In this document: positions 17,410-26,604 of the stretch, piece by piece | How the letters are laid out: each line of letters begins with the position of its first letter | Position numbering within the stretch: the stretch's first letter is position 1 | From: Deltaproteobacteria bacterium | GTDB taxonomy: Bacteria > Desulfobacterota > Binatia > UBA1149 > CAITLU01 | Assembly (NCBI GenBank): GCA_016218925.1 | Contig: JACRCR010000054.1 | Coordinates: 28,757 to 92,756, forward strand | DNA length: 64,000 bases | Reading direction: 5' to 3' | Notes under the pieces: model-generated | Seen by the model: the letters and a program-made list of their open reading frames with translations, nothing else | The model's database searches: none | What the model was told of the DNA's origin: nothing | Translations under genes and position numbers: made by a program

Positions 17410-17781
17410 TCAGTCTTGCGAGGCTGCGAAAGAGGCGCCGCAACCGCAACTGTGGGCTGCGTTCGGATTGACGAACTTCAGACCGGCGCCGTGCAGACCG
17501 TCGACGTAGTCGAGAACCGTCCCGCGCAGCATCGCGGCGCTCTCGGCGTCGACGTAGACCTCCACCGCGCCGGCGCGGTAGACGAAGTCGTCCGCGGCTG
17601 GGGAGGCCACGAACTTGACAGAATACTCGTACCCTGAGCAGCCCCCTTTGACGACGGCCAGGCGCAGGCCGTGATCGTCGCCGAGACCCTCGCCGGCCCT
17701 TGCGGCAAGGACCTTCTCGATCGCCTTGGGGGTGAGCTGCACGATGGTTTCGCTCTGCGCCGTCGGAATGTTTGTATGCAT
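17410..17781 (-). CDS. erpA: Iron-sulfur cluster insertion protein, ErpA/IscA (A-type carrier)
   Basis: 123 residues from the ATG at 17781. Three conserved Cys are present: Cys48 in GGCSGYEY and Cys112 and 114 in HSCGCG, the [Fe-S]-binding set of A-type carriers. The core LTPKAIEKV and GLRLAVVKGG are typical. ErpA and IscA pass [4Fe-4S] clusters to target enzymes; the two cannot be separated with certainty here. The start is back-to-back with queG on the other strand, whose product and that of nearby nadA both need [4Fe-4S] clusters. Confidence 0.9.
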   Translation of the reverse strand: MHTNIPTAQSETIVQLTPKAIEKVLAARAGEGLGDDHGLRLAVVKGGCSGYEYSVKFVASPAADDFVYRAGAVEVYVDAESAAMLRGTVLDYVDGLHGAGLKFVNPNAAHSCGCGASFAASQD

Positions 17782-17782
17782 G

Positions 17783-18970
17783 ATGGCCGGCGTGGACTCT
17801 ACCACCCCCGCGGCGCCGCGCAACGGCGTCCCCGAGCATGGCCGTGAAGCGACGGCGCTGCGCGATGCGATTCGCGCCCGTGCGCTGGCTCTCGGCTTCG
17901 CAGCGTGCGGCTTTACCGGCGCGGAGGATCTGGACTGCGGCGTGTTGCTGAGCGATTGGTTAGCCGCGCAGCGCCACGGTCTGATGGACTACCTCGAGCG
18001 CGATCCGCAGCGACGCCTCTCGCCCCGAGCTACCCTCGCCAGCGCCGCCTCGGTGATCACCGTCGCGTGGAAATATCCGGGCGCCGCAGTGGCGCCCGAT
18101 CCCGACTGGCGCGCGCGATTGACCGGACGTGTCGCCGCGTACGCCCTCGGCCCCGATTACCACGTGCACCTGGCCGAGAAACTCGAGTTGCTGGCGGCGT
18201 TCGTTCGCGAGTGCGGCAGCCGCGCAACCGAAGTCCAGGTCGACGGCGGGCCGCTGGTCGAGCGTCACCTCGCGAGGCGGGCGGGCCTCGGTTGGTACGG
18301 GCACAACACGATGCTGCTGCATCCGCGTCACGGCTCCACGTCGCTGCTCGGCTGCCTGCTCACCGACCTGCCGCTGCCCGTCGATGAGCCCGTTGTCGCC
18401 GACCACTGCGGCTCCTGCCGTGCGTGTCTGCCCGCCTGCCCCACCGGCGCGCTCGACCACGGTCCGACCATCGACGCGCGTCTGTGCATTTCGTACCTCA
18501 CCATCGAGCTGCGCGGCCCGATCCCGCGCGAGTTGCGCGCCCGCATCGGCAACTGGGTGTTCGGCTGCGACGCGTGCCAGGACGTGTGCCCCTGGAACCA
18601 CGCCTCAGGTCTCGCGCACGCGTTGCTGCGCCCCTCGCTGCCGGGTCTGCTCGCGATGGACGAGGACGAGTTCCGCCAGACCTACGCGGGCACAGCGCTG
18701 GTGCGCCCCAAGCGACGAGGCCTGGCGCGAAACGCCGCCGTCGCGCTCGGCAACAGCGCCAACGCTGCGGCGCTGGAGCCGCTCGCCCGTGCTCTGGCCG
18801 AGCACGACGAAGCGCTGGTTCGCGCTCACGCGGCGTGGGCGTTGGGCGAGCTGGCCGGCGCTCGGGCTGAGCTTTCTCTGCTGCGCGCCGAAGCAGTCGA
18901 TCCGGTGGCGCCGGTGCGGCGCGCGGCCGGCGCGGCACTGAGACGGGCGCGGCGGCCAAACGTCAATTGA
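17783..18970 (+). CDS. queG: Epoxyqueuosine reductase QueG
   Basis: 395 residues from ATG 17783 (GTG 17792 is equally possible). The N-terminal cobalamin-binding region holds LGFAACGFTGAED and WKYPG; two [4Fe-4S] cluster motifs follow, CGSCRACLPACPTGAL and CDACQDVCPWN. The C-terminus is a HEAT-like repeat (NAAVALGNSANAAALEPLARAL). QueG reduces epoxyqueuosine to queuosine in tRNA, the last step of the pathway; queA and tgt occur at 24.4-26.6 kb. The start codons of queG and the opposite erpA are only a few bases apart, so at least one message must have almost no leader, or one of the starts lies further in. Confidence 0.95.
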   Translation: MAGVDSTTPAAPRNGVPEHGREATALRDAIRARALALGFAACGFTGAEDLDCGVLLSDWLAAQRHGLMDYLERDPQRRLSPRATLASAASVITVAWKYPGAAVAPDPDWRARLTGRVAAYALGPDYHVHLAEKLELLAAFVRECGSRATEVQVDGGPLVERHLARRAGLGWYGHNTMLLHPRHGSTSLLGCLLTDLPLPVDEPVVADHCGSCRACLPACPTGALDHGPTIDARLCISYLTIELRGPIPRELRARIGNWVFGCDACQDVCPWNHASGLAHALLRPSLPGLLAMDEDEFRQTYAGTALVRPKRRGLARNAAVALGNSANAAALEPLARALAEHDEALVRAHAAWALGELAGARAELSLLRAEAVDPVAPVRRAAGAALRRARRPNVN

Positions 18971-19007
18971 CCCCGCGCCGACCAGGGGCAACAGTGCCGC
19001 TGAGCCG

Positions 19008-20012
19008 ATGAGCACTGCAGCCACCAAGCAAGACAGCGAACTCTTCGATCGCTTCCGCAGCCTCGGCCAGGAGACCGTGTACTCGGAAGAGAGCTGCCAG
19101 CACATCGAAGAGCTGGTCGCGGAAATCACCGCCCTCAAGCGCGAGAAGAACGCGGTGATCCTCGCCCACAATTATCAACGGCCGGAGATTTTCGAGGTTG
19201 CCGATTTCGTCGGCGATTCACTCGAACTGGCGCGTCGCGGCCGCGATGTAGCCGAGAGCACCATCGTGCTCTGCGGTGTCCATTTCATGGCCGAGACCGC
19301 CAAGATCCTCTCGCCCGACAAGCGCGTGCTGATTCCCGACGCGCGCGCCGGTTGCTCCCTGGCCGACAGCGTCGACGCCGACGCGCTGGTGGCGCGGCGT
19401 GACGAGCTCCGCAAGGTCTTCCCCGACCTGGTCGTGGTCAGCTACGTCAACACCACCGCGGCTGTCAAGGCGGTGACCGACGTGTGCTGCACGTCGTCGA
19501 ATGCAGTCAAGATCGTGGGCGCCGTCGACTCGAACAACATCCTGTTCGTACCCGACCGCAACCTGGCGGCGTACGTATCGGCGAACACCGCCAAGAACAT
19601 CATCGCCTGGGACGGCGACTGTTACGTTCACCATCAGATCCGACCCGACGTCATCCGTAAGGTGCGCGAGGCCCACCCCGGAATCCGCGTTGTCGCCCAC
19701 CCGGAGTGCCGAACCGACGTACTGGCCGAAGCCGACGCGGTGCTCAGTACCAGCGGGATGATCCGCTACGCACGCGACACCGATGCCGCCGAGTTCCTGG
19801 TCGTCACCGAGTGCGGCCTGTCCGACCGGCTGCTGATGGAAGTGCCCGAAAAGCGCTTCTACAAAGCCTGCCAGCTCTGCCACTACATGAAGATGATCAC
19901 GCTGCCCGGCACCCGCGACGCTCTCATCCACGGCAAGGACGAAGTGTCGCTCGATCGCGAAGTCTGCGACCACGCCCGTGCCTCGCTCGAAAGGATGATC
20001 GAGTTGGGCTGA
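19008..20012 (+). CDS. nadA: Quinolinate synthase NadA
   Basis: 334 residues. Features are VILAHNYQRPEIFEVADFVGDSLELAR, the first conserved Cys in LCGVHFMAETAKIL, PDARAGCSLADS, the SYVNTTAAVKA motif, and CCTSSNA. The C-terminal Cys is in YKACQLCHYMKMITL. NadA condenses iminoaspartate with dihydroxyacetone phosphate using a [4Fe-4S] cluster held by three Cys. ATG start at 19008, 37 bases after queG and on the same strand. No nadB or nadC is in the window. Confidence 0.96.
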   Translation: MSTAATKQDSELFDRFRSLGQETVYSEESCQHIEELVAEITALKREKNAVILAHNYQRPEIFEVADFVGDSLELARRGRDVAESTIVLCGVHFMAETAKILSPDKRVLIPDARAGCSLADSVDADALVARRDELRKVFPDLVVVSYVNTTAAVKAVTDVCCTSSNAVKIVGAVDSNNILFVPDRNLAAYVSANTAKNIIAWDGDCYVHHQIRPDVIRKVREAHPGIRVVAHPECRTDVLAEADAVLSTSGMIRYARDTDAAEFLVVTECGLSDRLLMEVPEKRFYKACQLCHYMKMITLPGTRDALIHGKDEVSLDREVCDHARASLERMIELG

Positions 20013-20122
20013 CCGGGGTGCGGCGCCGTCGTCGCGAGTCGGGCGTTCTCTTCCCGTCTTGGCCGAAGTGCCTTCTACGCGTAAGATGCGGCACCAAGAA
20101 ACCCTGACCGGGAGGGAGCGCC

Positions 20123-20722
20123 GTGGAGACTTCGGACTCGACCGTTCGTTGTGTGCTGAGCGAGTTGGTTCACGGGGCTGTTGCCCGCTCGGCGCTACGC
20201 GCCTCGGCTCTGACCGAGAGCTACCTGGTCGGGGTTCTGCTCGATTTTCTGCGGAGCGACCCGCAGCGTCTGGGCCTGCTGCTGGGCGCGGAGTGGCTCA
20301 AGGCGACGGCGCTCCCGCCGCTGCTTCGGTACCGCCGCGTGAGGGAAATCGCCGACACCACTCTGTTTCTTTCTGGAGTCTTCGCCGACTACGTCGATTC
20401 GTCGGCGACCGGCAGCGACTACTACCGTTCGATCGGCACGCGAGCCTACCTGGATCTGGGCGCTCTGGCGCAAAACAGGGGGTGCTCGGAGTCGCCCCCG
20501 AGCGCGGACATCTTCGCCGACACCTACAACGACCTCGGCCGGCGTTTCCAACAGTTCGCGTTGGTGCTCAGTACCATCGCCGACCGCGAGTTGTTTCCGG
20601 CACAGCGGCGCGTGCTGGCGCTCTACCAGCGCTGGCTCGAGCGTGGCAGCGAGCGACACCGTCGCCGTTTGCTCAGTCTCGGGGTCACCTTGGAGATCCC
20701 CGATCCCTTACGTCCGAACTGA
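20123..20722 (+). CDS. Conserved hypothetical protein, all-helical, 199 residues
   Basis: GTG start at 20123 with a GGGAGGGAG ribosome site. There is no signal peptide, membrane segment or catalytic motif that I recognise. The sequence looks helical, with notable blocks ESYLVGVLLDFLR, REIADTTLFLSGVFADYV, DYYRSIGTRAYLDLG and DTYNDLGRRFQQFALVLSTI. A long 'LREIADTxLFxSGxFAD...DYYxxxGxxAY' pattern seems familiar from uncharacterised proteins of deltaproteobacteria-like genomes, but I cannot name a family. It follows nadA by 110 bases and could share its message. Confidence 0.75.
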   Translation: METSDSTVRCVLSELVHGAVARSALRASALTESYLVGVLLDFLRSDPQRLGLLLGAEWLKATALPPLLRYRRVREIADTTLFLSGVFADYVDSSATGSDYYRSIGTRAYLDLGALAQNRGCSESPPSADIFADTYNDLGRRFQQFALVLSTIADRELFPAQRRVLALYQRWLERGSERHRRRLLSLGVTLEIPDPLRPN

Positions 20723-20748
20723 TCTTCGCCGACTGAGCCGGCTGTCGG

Positions 20749-21426
20749 TCAATGCCCGCGGCCGTTGGCCTTGCGGGCTTCGACGATGGTGAACAGCGAC
20801 CAGGGCGAGGTCTTGTAGCGCTTCTCCAGAACCAGCACCCCCGAGTCGAGCACGTCGTGCAGCCTCAATCGGGTACTCCAGCCGAGGTAGCGGGTGATCG
20901 GATCGACGCCGTCGACGACGAAACGGATCAGTGCTCGCTCGCTGGAAAAATGGTTGATGATGACGATCTTGCCACCGGGCTTACACACCCGGACCATCTC
21001 GGCGAGCATCTTCCTCGGCTCGGGCACCACCGTGATGACGTGGAAAGCCGTCACGTAGTCGAAGCTCTGGTCGGGAAATTCCAGATGCAACGCGTCCATC
21101 TGGCGCAGTTCGATGTGCTCGTGCTGCGCGGGGTCCATCTTGTCCTCGCAGCGGTCGAGCATGTCACGGGACAGGTCGATGCCGATGACGCTGCAGTGGC
21201 GGGGGTAGGCGTCCAGCGAGAGCCCGGTGCCGATGCCGACCTCGAGCACGCGCGCGCCGTTCGGAATCGCCAGGCCCTTGACCACGCGATCGATGCGTTC
21301 GGCGAAAACCCGCGTGAAAACGTGGTCGTACAGCCCCGCCAGGTCGGAGTAGATCCGACTGCGGTGGGGCAGTTCTTTACGGCGCCGCTGACTCGGAGTG
21401 GTGCCTTGTCCCATATCAGCGTCCAC
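20749..21426 (-). CDS. SAM-dependent methyltransferase, PmtA/UbiE-like (likely phosphatidylethanolamine N-methyltransferase)
   Basis: 225 residues. The SAM motif I is VLEVGIGTGLSLDAYP, then VIGIDLSRDMLDRCEDK, FDYVTAFHVITVVPEPRKMLAEMVRVCKPGGKIVIINHF. The YP after the glycine-rich loop and the HVITVVPxP phrase are typical of the rhizobial/Rhodobacter PmtA group, which makes phosphatidylcholine from phosphatidylethanolamine. A UbiE-like role cannot be excluded. Start GTG 21426 or ATG 21414. The neighbour on the same strand downstream is secF, about 110 bases away from its stop... in the upstream direction, with no clear terminator between. Confidence 0.72.
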   Translation of the reverse strand: MDADMGQGTTPSQRRRKELPHRSRIYSDLAGLYDHVFTRVFAERIDRVVKGLAIPNGARVLEVGIGTGLSLDAYPRHCSVIGIDLSRDMLDRCEDKMDPAQHEHIELRQMDALHLEFPDQSFDYVTAFHVITVVPEPRKMLAEMVRVCKPGGKIVIINHFSSERALIRFVVDGVDPITRYLGWSTRLRLHDVLDSGVLVLEKRYKTSPWSLFTIVEARKANGRGH

Positions 21427-21537
21427 GCGGCCTCCGGACTCTCACAGCCACCTGCTCTGCTTACACGCCTGCGTGGCTTCTCTCAACCCGAGCGAGGTAC
21501 GGGCCCGCAGAAACCTCGCGGATCCACTGCCGAGGCA

Positions 21538-22470
21538 TCAGGCCTTGGCCGGTTCGACGCCCAGCGCCGCGCCGCCCTTCCACATCTCGACGATCGGGCT
21601 GGCTATGAAAATAGACGAATAGGTTCCGGTCACGATCCCGACGATCAGCGAAAACGCGAATCCGTGGATCACTCCGCCGCCGAAGAAGAACAACGACAGG
21701 CACACCAGCAACGCCGTCGTGCTGGTGAGAATGGTGCGCGACAGCGTCTCGTTGATGCTGCGGTTGATCAGCGTTCGCAGCCCCTCGCGCTGGTAGTGGT
21801 GGACGTTCTCTCGGATGCGATCGGAGACGATCACCGTATCGTTGACCGAGTATCCGACGATGGTCAGCAGAGCCGCGACTATGGTCAGGTCCACTTCCAT
21901 ATTGACGATCGCCAGCGCGCCCACGGTGATCAGCACGTCGTGCAGCAACGCGACCGCAGCGCCGATCCCAAAACGCAAATCAAAGCGGAACGCGATGTAG
22001 ATGCCCATCATGATCGTCGAGAACAGCACCGACAGCACGGCGCGTTGGCGAAGCTCGCGTCCTACTCTCGGGCCGACGATCTCGGTGCGCAGCTCACGGA
22101 AATCCTTCGCCGCGAAATGCTCGGCCAACGCCTTCTTGATCGTCTCGGCCTGACCGCCGGCGAGCTTCTCGTCGGCCGAGGCCACACGCAGCAGGTACTC
22201 GCCGGCCTGATTGCCGAACTCCTGCACCGAGGCCCCGCCCTCGGCCAGCCCCAGATGGTCTACCGCGCTGCGCATTTCGGCGATGCCCACACCGGGATCG
22301 ACGCCGACGTGGAGCATGATGCCGCCCTCGAAGTCGATGCCGTAGTTGGGACCGCCGCGCAGCAGCAGCGCCGCCATCCCGATCACGATCAGCAACCCCG
22401 ACAGGCCGAACGCCCACGAACGCAGCCTGAAGAAATCGACGTTGGTATGCGGTTTGATCAGTTCGAACAT
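21538..22470 (-). CDS. secF: Protein translocase subunit SecF
   Basis: 310 residues with six membrane segments. The N-terminal signature NYGIDFEGGIMLHV follows TM1, a periplasmic domain follows, and the C-terminal membrane block has SVNDTVIVSDRIRENV and the final TM with FFFGGGVIHGFAFSLIVGIVTGTYSSIF. SecF works with SecD and YajC to use proton motive force to complete export through SecYEG. ATG at 22470, nine bases after the secD stop. Confidence 0.97.
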   Translation of the reverse strand: MFELIKPHTNVDFFRLRSWAFGLSGLLIVIGMAALLLRGGPNYGIDFEGGIMLHVGVDPGVGIAEMRSAVDHLGLAEGGASVQEFGNQAGEYLLRVASADEKLAGGQAETIKKALAEHFAAKDFRELRTEIVGPRVGRELRQRAVLSVLFSTIMMGIYIAFRFDLRFGIGAAVALLHDVLITVGALAIVNMEVDLTIVAALLTIVGYSVNDTVIVSDRIRENVHHYQREGLRTLINRSINETLSRTILTSTTALLVCLSLFFFGGGVIHGFAFSLIVGIVTGTYSSIFIASPIVEMWKGGAALGVEPAKA

Positions 22471-22479
22471 GCCTGTTCC

Positions 22480-24048
22480 TCAGATGCTCAGCCGCGCAGC
22501 CGGCTTGGTCCCCACGACGAGGTCGTGAAGCACGCGCGAACAATAGACCGCGGTGAAGATGGTCGTGACGATGCCGATGCACAGTGTCAGTGCAAAACCC
22601 TTGACCGGTCCCGATCCGAACTGGAACAGGATCAGGCCGGCCAGGAACGTCGTGACATTGGAATCGAGGATGGCAGGAAGGGCTCGGGCGTAGCCGGCGT
22701 CGAGTGCCGCATGCGCGGTCTTGCCTCCCCTCAGTTCTTCGCGGATGCGTTCGTTGATCAGTACGTTGGCATCCACGGCCATGCCGAGCGTCAGCACGAT
22801 TCCGGCGATGCCGGGCAGCGTCAAGGTACCGTGAAAAGCCGCCAGCGAAGCCAGCAGCAGCAGCACGTTGAGACCCATCGCCATGTCGGCGATCAATCCG
22901 GCGACGCGGTAGTAGACGAGCATGAACAGCGCCACCAAGGCGCCTCCCAGCAGGAACGAACGTGTCCCGGCGGCGATCGAATCGCGACCGAGCGAGGGAC
23001 CGACCGTGCGTTCTTCGGCTACTACAACCGGCGCGGGCAACGCGCCGGCGCGCAGCACGATCGCCAGGTCGCGGGCTTCATCCAGCGTGAAGTTGCCGGT
23101 GATAACGGCCCTTCCCCCGCCAATGCGCTCGCGGATGACCGGCGCGCTCTGCACCTTGCCGTCGAGCACGATCGCCATGCGCCGGCCCACGTTGTCGGCG
23201 GTGATGCGGTCGAACACGCTGGCCCCTTGCGAGTTCAGCGTGATGGCCACGTAAGGCGCCTCTCCCATCTGACCCGGACGGTGGCGCGCATCCGAGATCA
23301 CCTCTCCTGACATCAGCACGGTCGGCTCCACCGAGTAGGTACTCTCGGTGGGCCGGCGGGTGACCGGATCGATCTCGCTTCCCGACAGCTTCTGCACTCC
23401 CGGTGCGCCCGGGTCGTTGGCGATGAGTTGGAACCGCAACTGCGCGGTGCGCCCGATCAGCTTCTTGGCGCGTTCGGCGTCCTGCACACCTGGAAGCTGC
23501 ACCAGGATTCCGTCGGTGCCGGTGCGCTGAATCGTCGGCTCGGCCACGCCGAACTCGTCGATGCGGTTGCGCACGGTCTCGAGCGCCTGCTCGATCGCCA
23601 AGCTCTTGATGCCGTCCACCTCCGGCTTGGCAAGGCGGTATCGCAGACTCCCGTCGGCGCTGCCACCGGCAACCGGCTGAAGGTTGGGATACGTGTCGGA
23701 AACGAGATTCTCCATCTCGCCTCGCTTGGCGTCCCCGACCACGGAGAACGAGAGCGCGTCGGTTCCGTCACGCTTCCAGTCACGCGTGGCGATTTCCTTC
23801 TCTCTGGCTTCGCGGCGAAGCTGCTCCATCGTCATGTCGATGGTGTTCTCGACCGCCTTGTCGGACTGGACCTCGAGAACGAGGTGGATGCCTCCGCGCA
23901 GATCCAGACCCAGCGAAACCGGCTGGGTGGGAAGGGCCGACTTCCACCAGTCCGGCAGTTCGCTCACGAAGTTCGGCGTCAAGACGACGATCGCAACCAG
24001 CAACGGTCCCACGATCGTCGAGACGCGCCATGACATAGCCCTATCCAC
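22480..24048 (-). CDS. secD: Protein translocase subunit SecD
   Basis: 522 residues. TM1 is at the N-terminus (STIVGPLLVAIVVLTPNF), followed by the D1 motif LGLDLRGGIHLVLEV, a large periplasmic domain with the P1 head region, and five C-terminal membrane segments including VLTLGMAVDANVLINERIREELR. The protein is of standard length for the short SecD class. GTG start at 24048 with GGAGGG six bases upstream, reaching into the yajC stop, so the genes are translationally close. Confidence 0.97.
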   Translation of the reverse strand: MDRAMSWRVSTIVGPLLVAIVVLTPNFVSELPDWWKSALPTQPVSLGLDLRGGIHLVLEVQSDKAVENTIDMTMEQLRREAREKEIATRDWKRDGTDALSFSVVGDAKRGEMENLVSDTYPNLQPVAGGSADGSLRYRLAKPEVDGIKSLAIEQALETVRNRIDEFGVAEPTIQRTGTDGILVQLPGVQDAERAKKLIGRTAQLRFQLIANDPGAPGVQKLSGSEIDPVTRRPTESTYSVEPTVLMSGEVISDARHRPGQMGEAPYVAITLNSQGASVFDRITADNVGRRMAIVLDGKVQSAPVIRERIGGGRAVITGNFTLDEARDLAIVLRAGALPAPVVVAEERTVGPSLGRDSIAAGTRSFLLGGALVALFMLVYYRVAGLIADMAMGLNVLLLLASLAAFHGTLTLPGIAGIVLTLGMAVDANVLINERIREELRGGKTAHAALDAGYARALPAILDSNVTTFLAGLILFQFGSGPVKGFALTLCIGIVTTIFTAVYCSRVLHDLVVGTKPAARLSI

Positions 24049-24050
24049 TC

Positions 24051-24374
24051 TCAGCCCTCCTTGGTCGCCGGGGCCGCCGGGGCCGCGGCTGAAATCTTCG
24101 AACGGTCGTAACGGACCCGCACGTTGGAGGCGATCTCGAGCGTCACGTCGCTCGCGCGCACGTCGACGATCCGTCCGTACAGCCCACTGGAAGTCACCAC
24201 GACGTCGCCGCGCTTGAGACCGCGGACGAACTCTTCGTGTGCCTTGGCCTGCTGCTGCTGGGGCCTCACCAGCAGCAGATAGAAGACACCGAGGATCAGT
24301 ACCATCGGTGCCAGTTGCAGCAGTCCCTGTGGCACGGCCTGCGCCAATACCGGTGCGATCATCGCGCTATCCAT
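24051..24374 (-). CDS. yajC: Sec translocase accessory subunit YajC
   Basis: 107 residues from ATG 24374, preceded by GGGAGG five bases upstream. One membrane anchor (LAPMVLILGVFYLLLVRPQQQQ) is followed by the SH3-like cytoplasmic domain with GLKRGDVVVTSSGLYGRIV. YajC binds SecDF-SecYEG. The tail is Ala/Pro-rich. The start overlaps the end of tgt by eight bases, and the tgt-yajC-secD-secF order is classical. Confidence 0.95.
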   Translation of the reverse strand: MDSAMIAPVLAQAVPQGLLQLAPMVLILGVFYLLLVRPQQQQAKAHEEFVRGLKRGDVVVTSSGLYGRIVDVRASDVTLEIASNVRVRYDRSKISAAAPAAPATKEG

Positions 24375-25500
24375 CCGTACCTCCCGAACCTTCTTCGTAG
24401 CGGGCGCGGAATCCGCGCCGAAACCCATCATACAGGTCGGCGGACAGTGCCGCGCGAATCTCGCTCATCAGCCGCTGATAGAAACGGACGTTGTGCAAGC
24501 TGCAGAGGATGGCGCCGAGCATCTCTCCCCGCTTGGCGAGGTGGTGAAGGTAACCGCGTGAAAAACCGATGCAAGCTTCGCAGTCACAACCGTCCTCGAG
24601 CGGCCCGTCGAAATCCGCGTGGCAGGCGTTGCGGATCGACAGGGTTCCGCCACCCGTAAAGACACTGCCGTTGCGGCCGTTTCTGGTCGGCAGCACGCAG
24701 TCGAAGAGGTCGTAGCCCCATCCGCAGAGCTCGACCAAGTCCAGCGGAGTGCCCATGCCCATCATGTAGCGTGGCTTGGCGTCGGGCAGCATCGCAACTG
24801 CCGCCTCGGCCACCCGCATCGTGTCCTCGCGGCCCTCTCCCACCGACAGGCCGCCGACCGCGTACCCCGGGAAGTCGAGATCCACCAGTGCAGCGGCGTT
24901 CTCGCGGCGCAGATCCTCGAAGAGGCCGCCTTGCTGAATCGCGAAGATCGACGTCGGCGAGCCGTCGCTCATGGCCGCGCGGGTACGGCGCGCCCAGCGC
25001 AGCGTGCGGGCGGCGCCATCGGCGGCGCTGCGGCGGTCGCCCGGATCGGCTACGCATACGTCGAAGGCCATCCCGACATCCACCCCGAGGCGAACCTCGA
25101 GGTCTACCACGCTCTCGGCGGTCAGAAGCATCCTGGCGCCATCGATAGGCGAGCGAAACAGCGCACCTTCCTCGTCGATCTTCACGTGATCAGCGAGACT
25201 GAAAGCCTGAAACCCGCCACTGTCGGTCAGGACCGGACCGTCCCAACCCATGAAGCGGTGGATGCCTCCGAGACGCGCCACGGTCTCGGCGCCCGGCCGC
25301 TGGGCCAGGTGATAGATGTTGGAGAGGAGCATCTGCACCCCGGCGCCGCGCAGTTGCCGCGGAGTGAGCCCCTTGACGGTTCCGTAGGTGCCGACCGGCA
25401 TGAAGGCCGGAGTCTCGACGTCGCCGTGGGGCAGCCGCAGAGTTCCCACCCTGCCGCCGCTCCCGGCGCGTGAATCGATCTCGAACCGCAACGAACTCAT
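24367..25500 (-). CDS. tgt: Queuine tRNA-ribosyltransferase
   Basis: 377 residues. The active-site region LTDSGGFQAFSL carries one catalytic Asp, the second is in DLFDCVLPTRNGRNG, and the zinc site is CDCEACIGFSRGYLHHL (three Cys and one His). Bacterial Tgt exchanges guanine-34 for preQ1 in tRNAs with GUN anticodons. It overlaps queA by four bases (ATGA). The substrate-binding GLSVGEGREDTM loop is intact. Confidence 0.97.
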   Translation of the reverse strand: MSSLRFEIDSRAGSGGRVGTLRLPHGDVETPAFMPVGTYGTVKGLTPRQLRGAGVQMLLSNIYHLAQRPGAETVARLGGIHRFMGWDGPVLTDSGGFQAFSLADHVKIDEEGALFRSPIDGARMLLTAESVVDLEVRLGVDVGMAFDVCVADPGDRRSAADGAARTLRWARRTRAAMSDGSPTSIFAIQQGGLFEDLRRENAAALVDLDFPGYAVGGLSVGEGREDTMRVAEAAVAMLPDAKPRYMMGMGTPLDLVELCGWGYDLFDCVLPTRNGRNGSVFTGGGTLSIRNACHADFDGPLEDGCDCEACIGFSRGYLHHLAKRGEMLGAILCSLHNVRFYQRLMSEIRAALSADLYDGFRRGFRARYEEGSGGTDG

Positions 25501-26597
25501 AGGATCAGCATTGCGTCGCCAAAGCTGTAGAAACGATAGCGTTCTGCGACCGCCACCGCGTACGCGTCGCGGACCAGTTGCGGGTCCGCCACGGCCATCA
25601 CCAGCGCCAGCAAGGTCGAGCCCGGCAGATGGAAATTGGTCACCAAAGCGTCTACGACCGCAAATCGGTGGCCCGGGCGGATGAACAGCGCGGTTCGGCC
25701 GCGGCCAGCCGCCAGCAACCCGCCGTCGCGCGCGGCGGCTAGCGTAGGAGAACTGCGGAGCGCGGCGTGCGCGCCTTCCAGCGCCCGCACCGTCGTAGTG
25801 CCCACGGCAACCACGGCCCTACCGTCCCTGCGCGCGCGGACGATTTTCGCGGCGGCCTCCTCGCCGATCTCGAACTGCTCTTCTTCCATCTGGTGATCGT
25901 CCAGGCTCCCACGCACCGGTATGAACGTGCCGGGGCCGACGTGAAGAGTCAGCTTTGTGAATTCAAATCCGCGACTTTGCAAGCGTTCCAGCAGGCCGGC
26001 GGTAAAATGCAAGCCGGCCGTCGGGGCGGCGACCGAGCCCGGGCTGCGGGCGTAGACGGTCTGGTAGCGTTCAGCGTCGGTCGCGCTCGGGCCCTGCGGT
26101 CGGTCAATGTATGGCGGCAACGGCAACTCTCCGATGCTCGCCAGTACCTCCGTCACAGTCCGCGGCGCGAACTCGAGAACGCAGCGGCCCTGATCCACCG
26201 GACCTTCCACCAGTGCCGTTACGCCCTCGGCAAACATCACGCTCTGCCCCGGGCGCATCCCCTTACTCGAGCGGGTAAGCGCTCTGGCGCGGGTGTCGTG
26301 CGCGGCGTCGGCGCCGAGCAGCAGGACTTCCACGGCTCCGTCGCTGCCTACCTTGCGACCGTGAAGGCGAGCGGGAATGACCTTGGAATCGTTGGCCACC
26401 AGCAGCGCGCGCGGTGGCAGCCAATCCGCGAGATCGCCGAAGCGGACGTGATTGAGCCGCCCGGAGCTGCGGTCCACGATCATCAACCGCGACTCGTCGC
26501 GCCTCGCCGCGGGCTGCTGCGCGATCAGCTCGGGCGGCAGCAAGTAGTCGAGCGGGCCGGCCTCGCCGTCGCTTCGCGGGTTGCTTGGCGAGGCCAC
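25497..26597 (-). CDS. queA: S-adenosylmethionine:tRNA ribosyltransferase-isomerase
   Basis: 366 residues from GTG 26597. The N-terminal DYLLPPELIAQQPA, the middle SPGSVAAPTAGLHFT and the C-terminal NFHLPGSTLLALVMA are all diagnostic for QueA, which transfers the ribosyl of SAM to preQ1-tRNA to make epoxyqueuosine. QueG at 17.8 kb then completes queuosine. The slipin gene ends seven bases upstream. Confidence 0.97.
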   Translation of the reverse strand: MASPSNPRSDGEAGPLDYLLPPELIAQQPAARRDESRLMIVDRSSGRLNHVRFGDLADWLPPRALLVANDSKVIPARLHGRKVGSDGAVEVLLLGADAAHDTRARALTRSSKGMRPGQSVMFAEGVTALVEGPVDQGRCVLEFAPRTVTEVLASIGELPLPPYIDRPQGPSATDAERYQTVYARSPGSVAAPTAGLHFTAGLLERLQSRGFEFTKLTLHVGPGTFIPVRGSLDDHQMEEEQFEIGEEAAAKIVRARRDGRAVVAVGTTTVRALEGAHAALRSSPTLAAARDGGLLAAGRGRTALFIRPGHRFAVVDALVTNFHLPGSTLLALVMAVADPQLVRDAYAVAVAERYRFYSFGDAMLIL

Positions 26598-26604
26598 CTG
26601 CAGG

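Noticed and set aside
20752..23310. 852-residue plus-strand frame opposite secF, secD and the methyltransferase
   Set aside because: It spans several convincing minus-strand genes and shows the same shadow composition (repeated H, D, Q, R).
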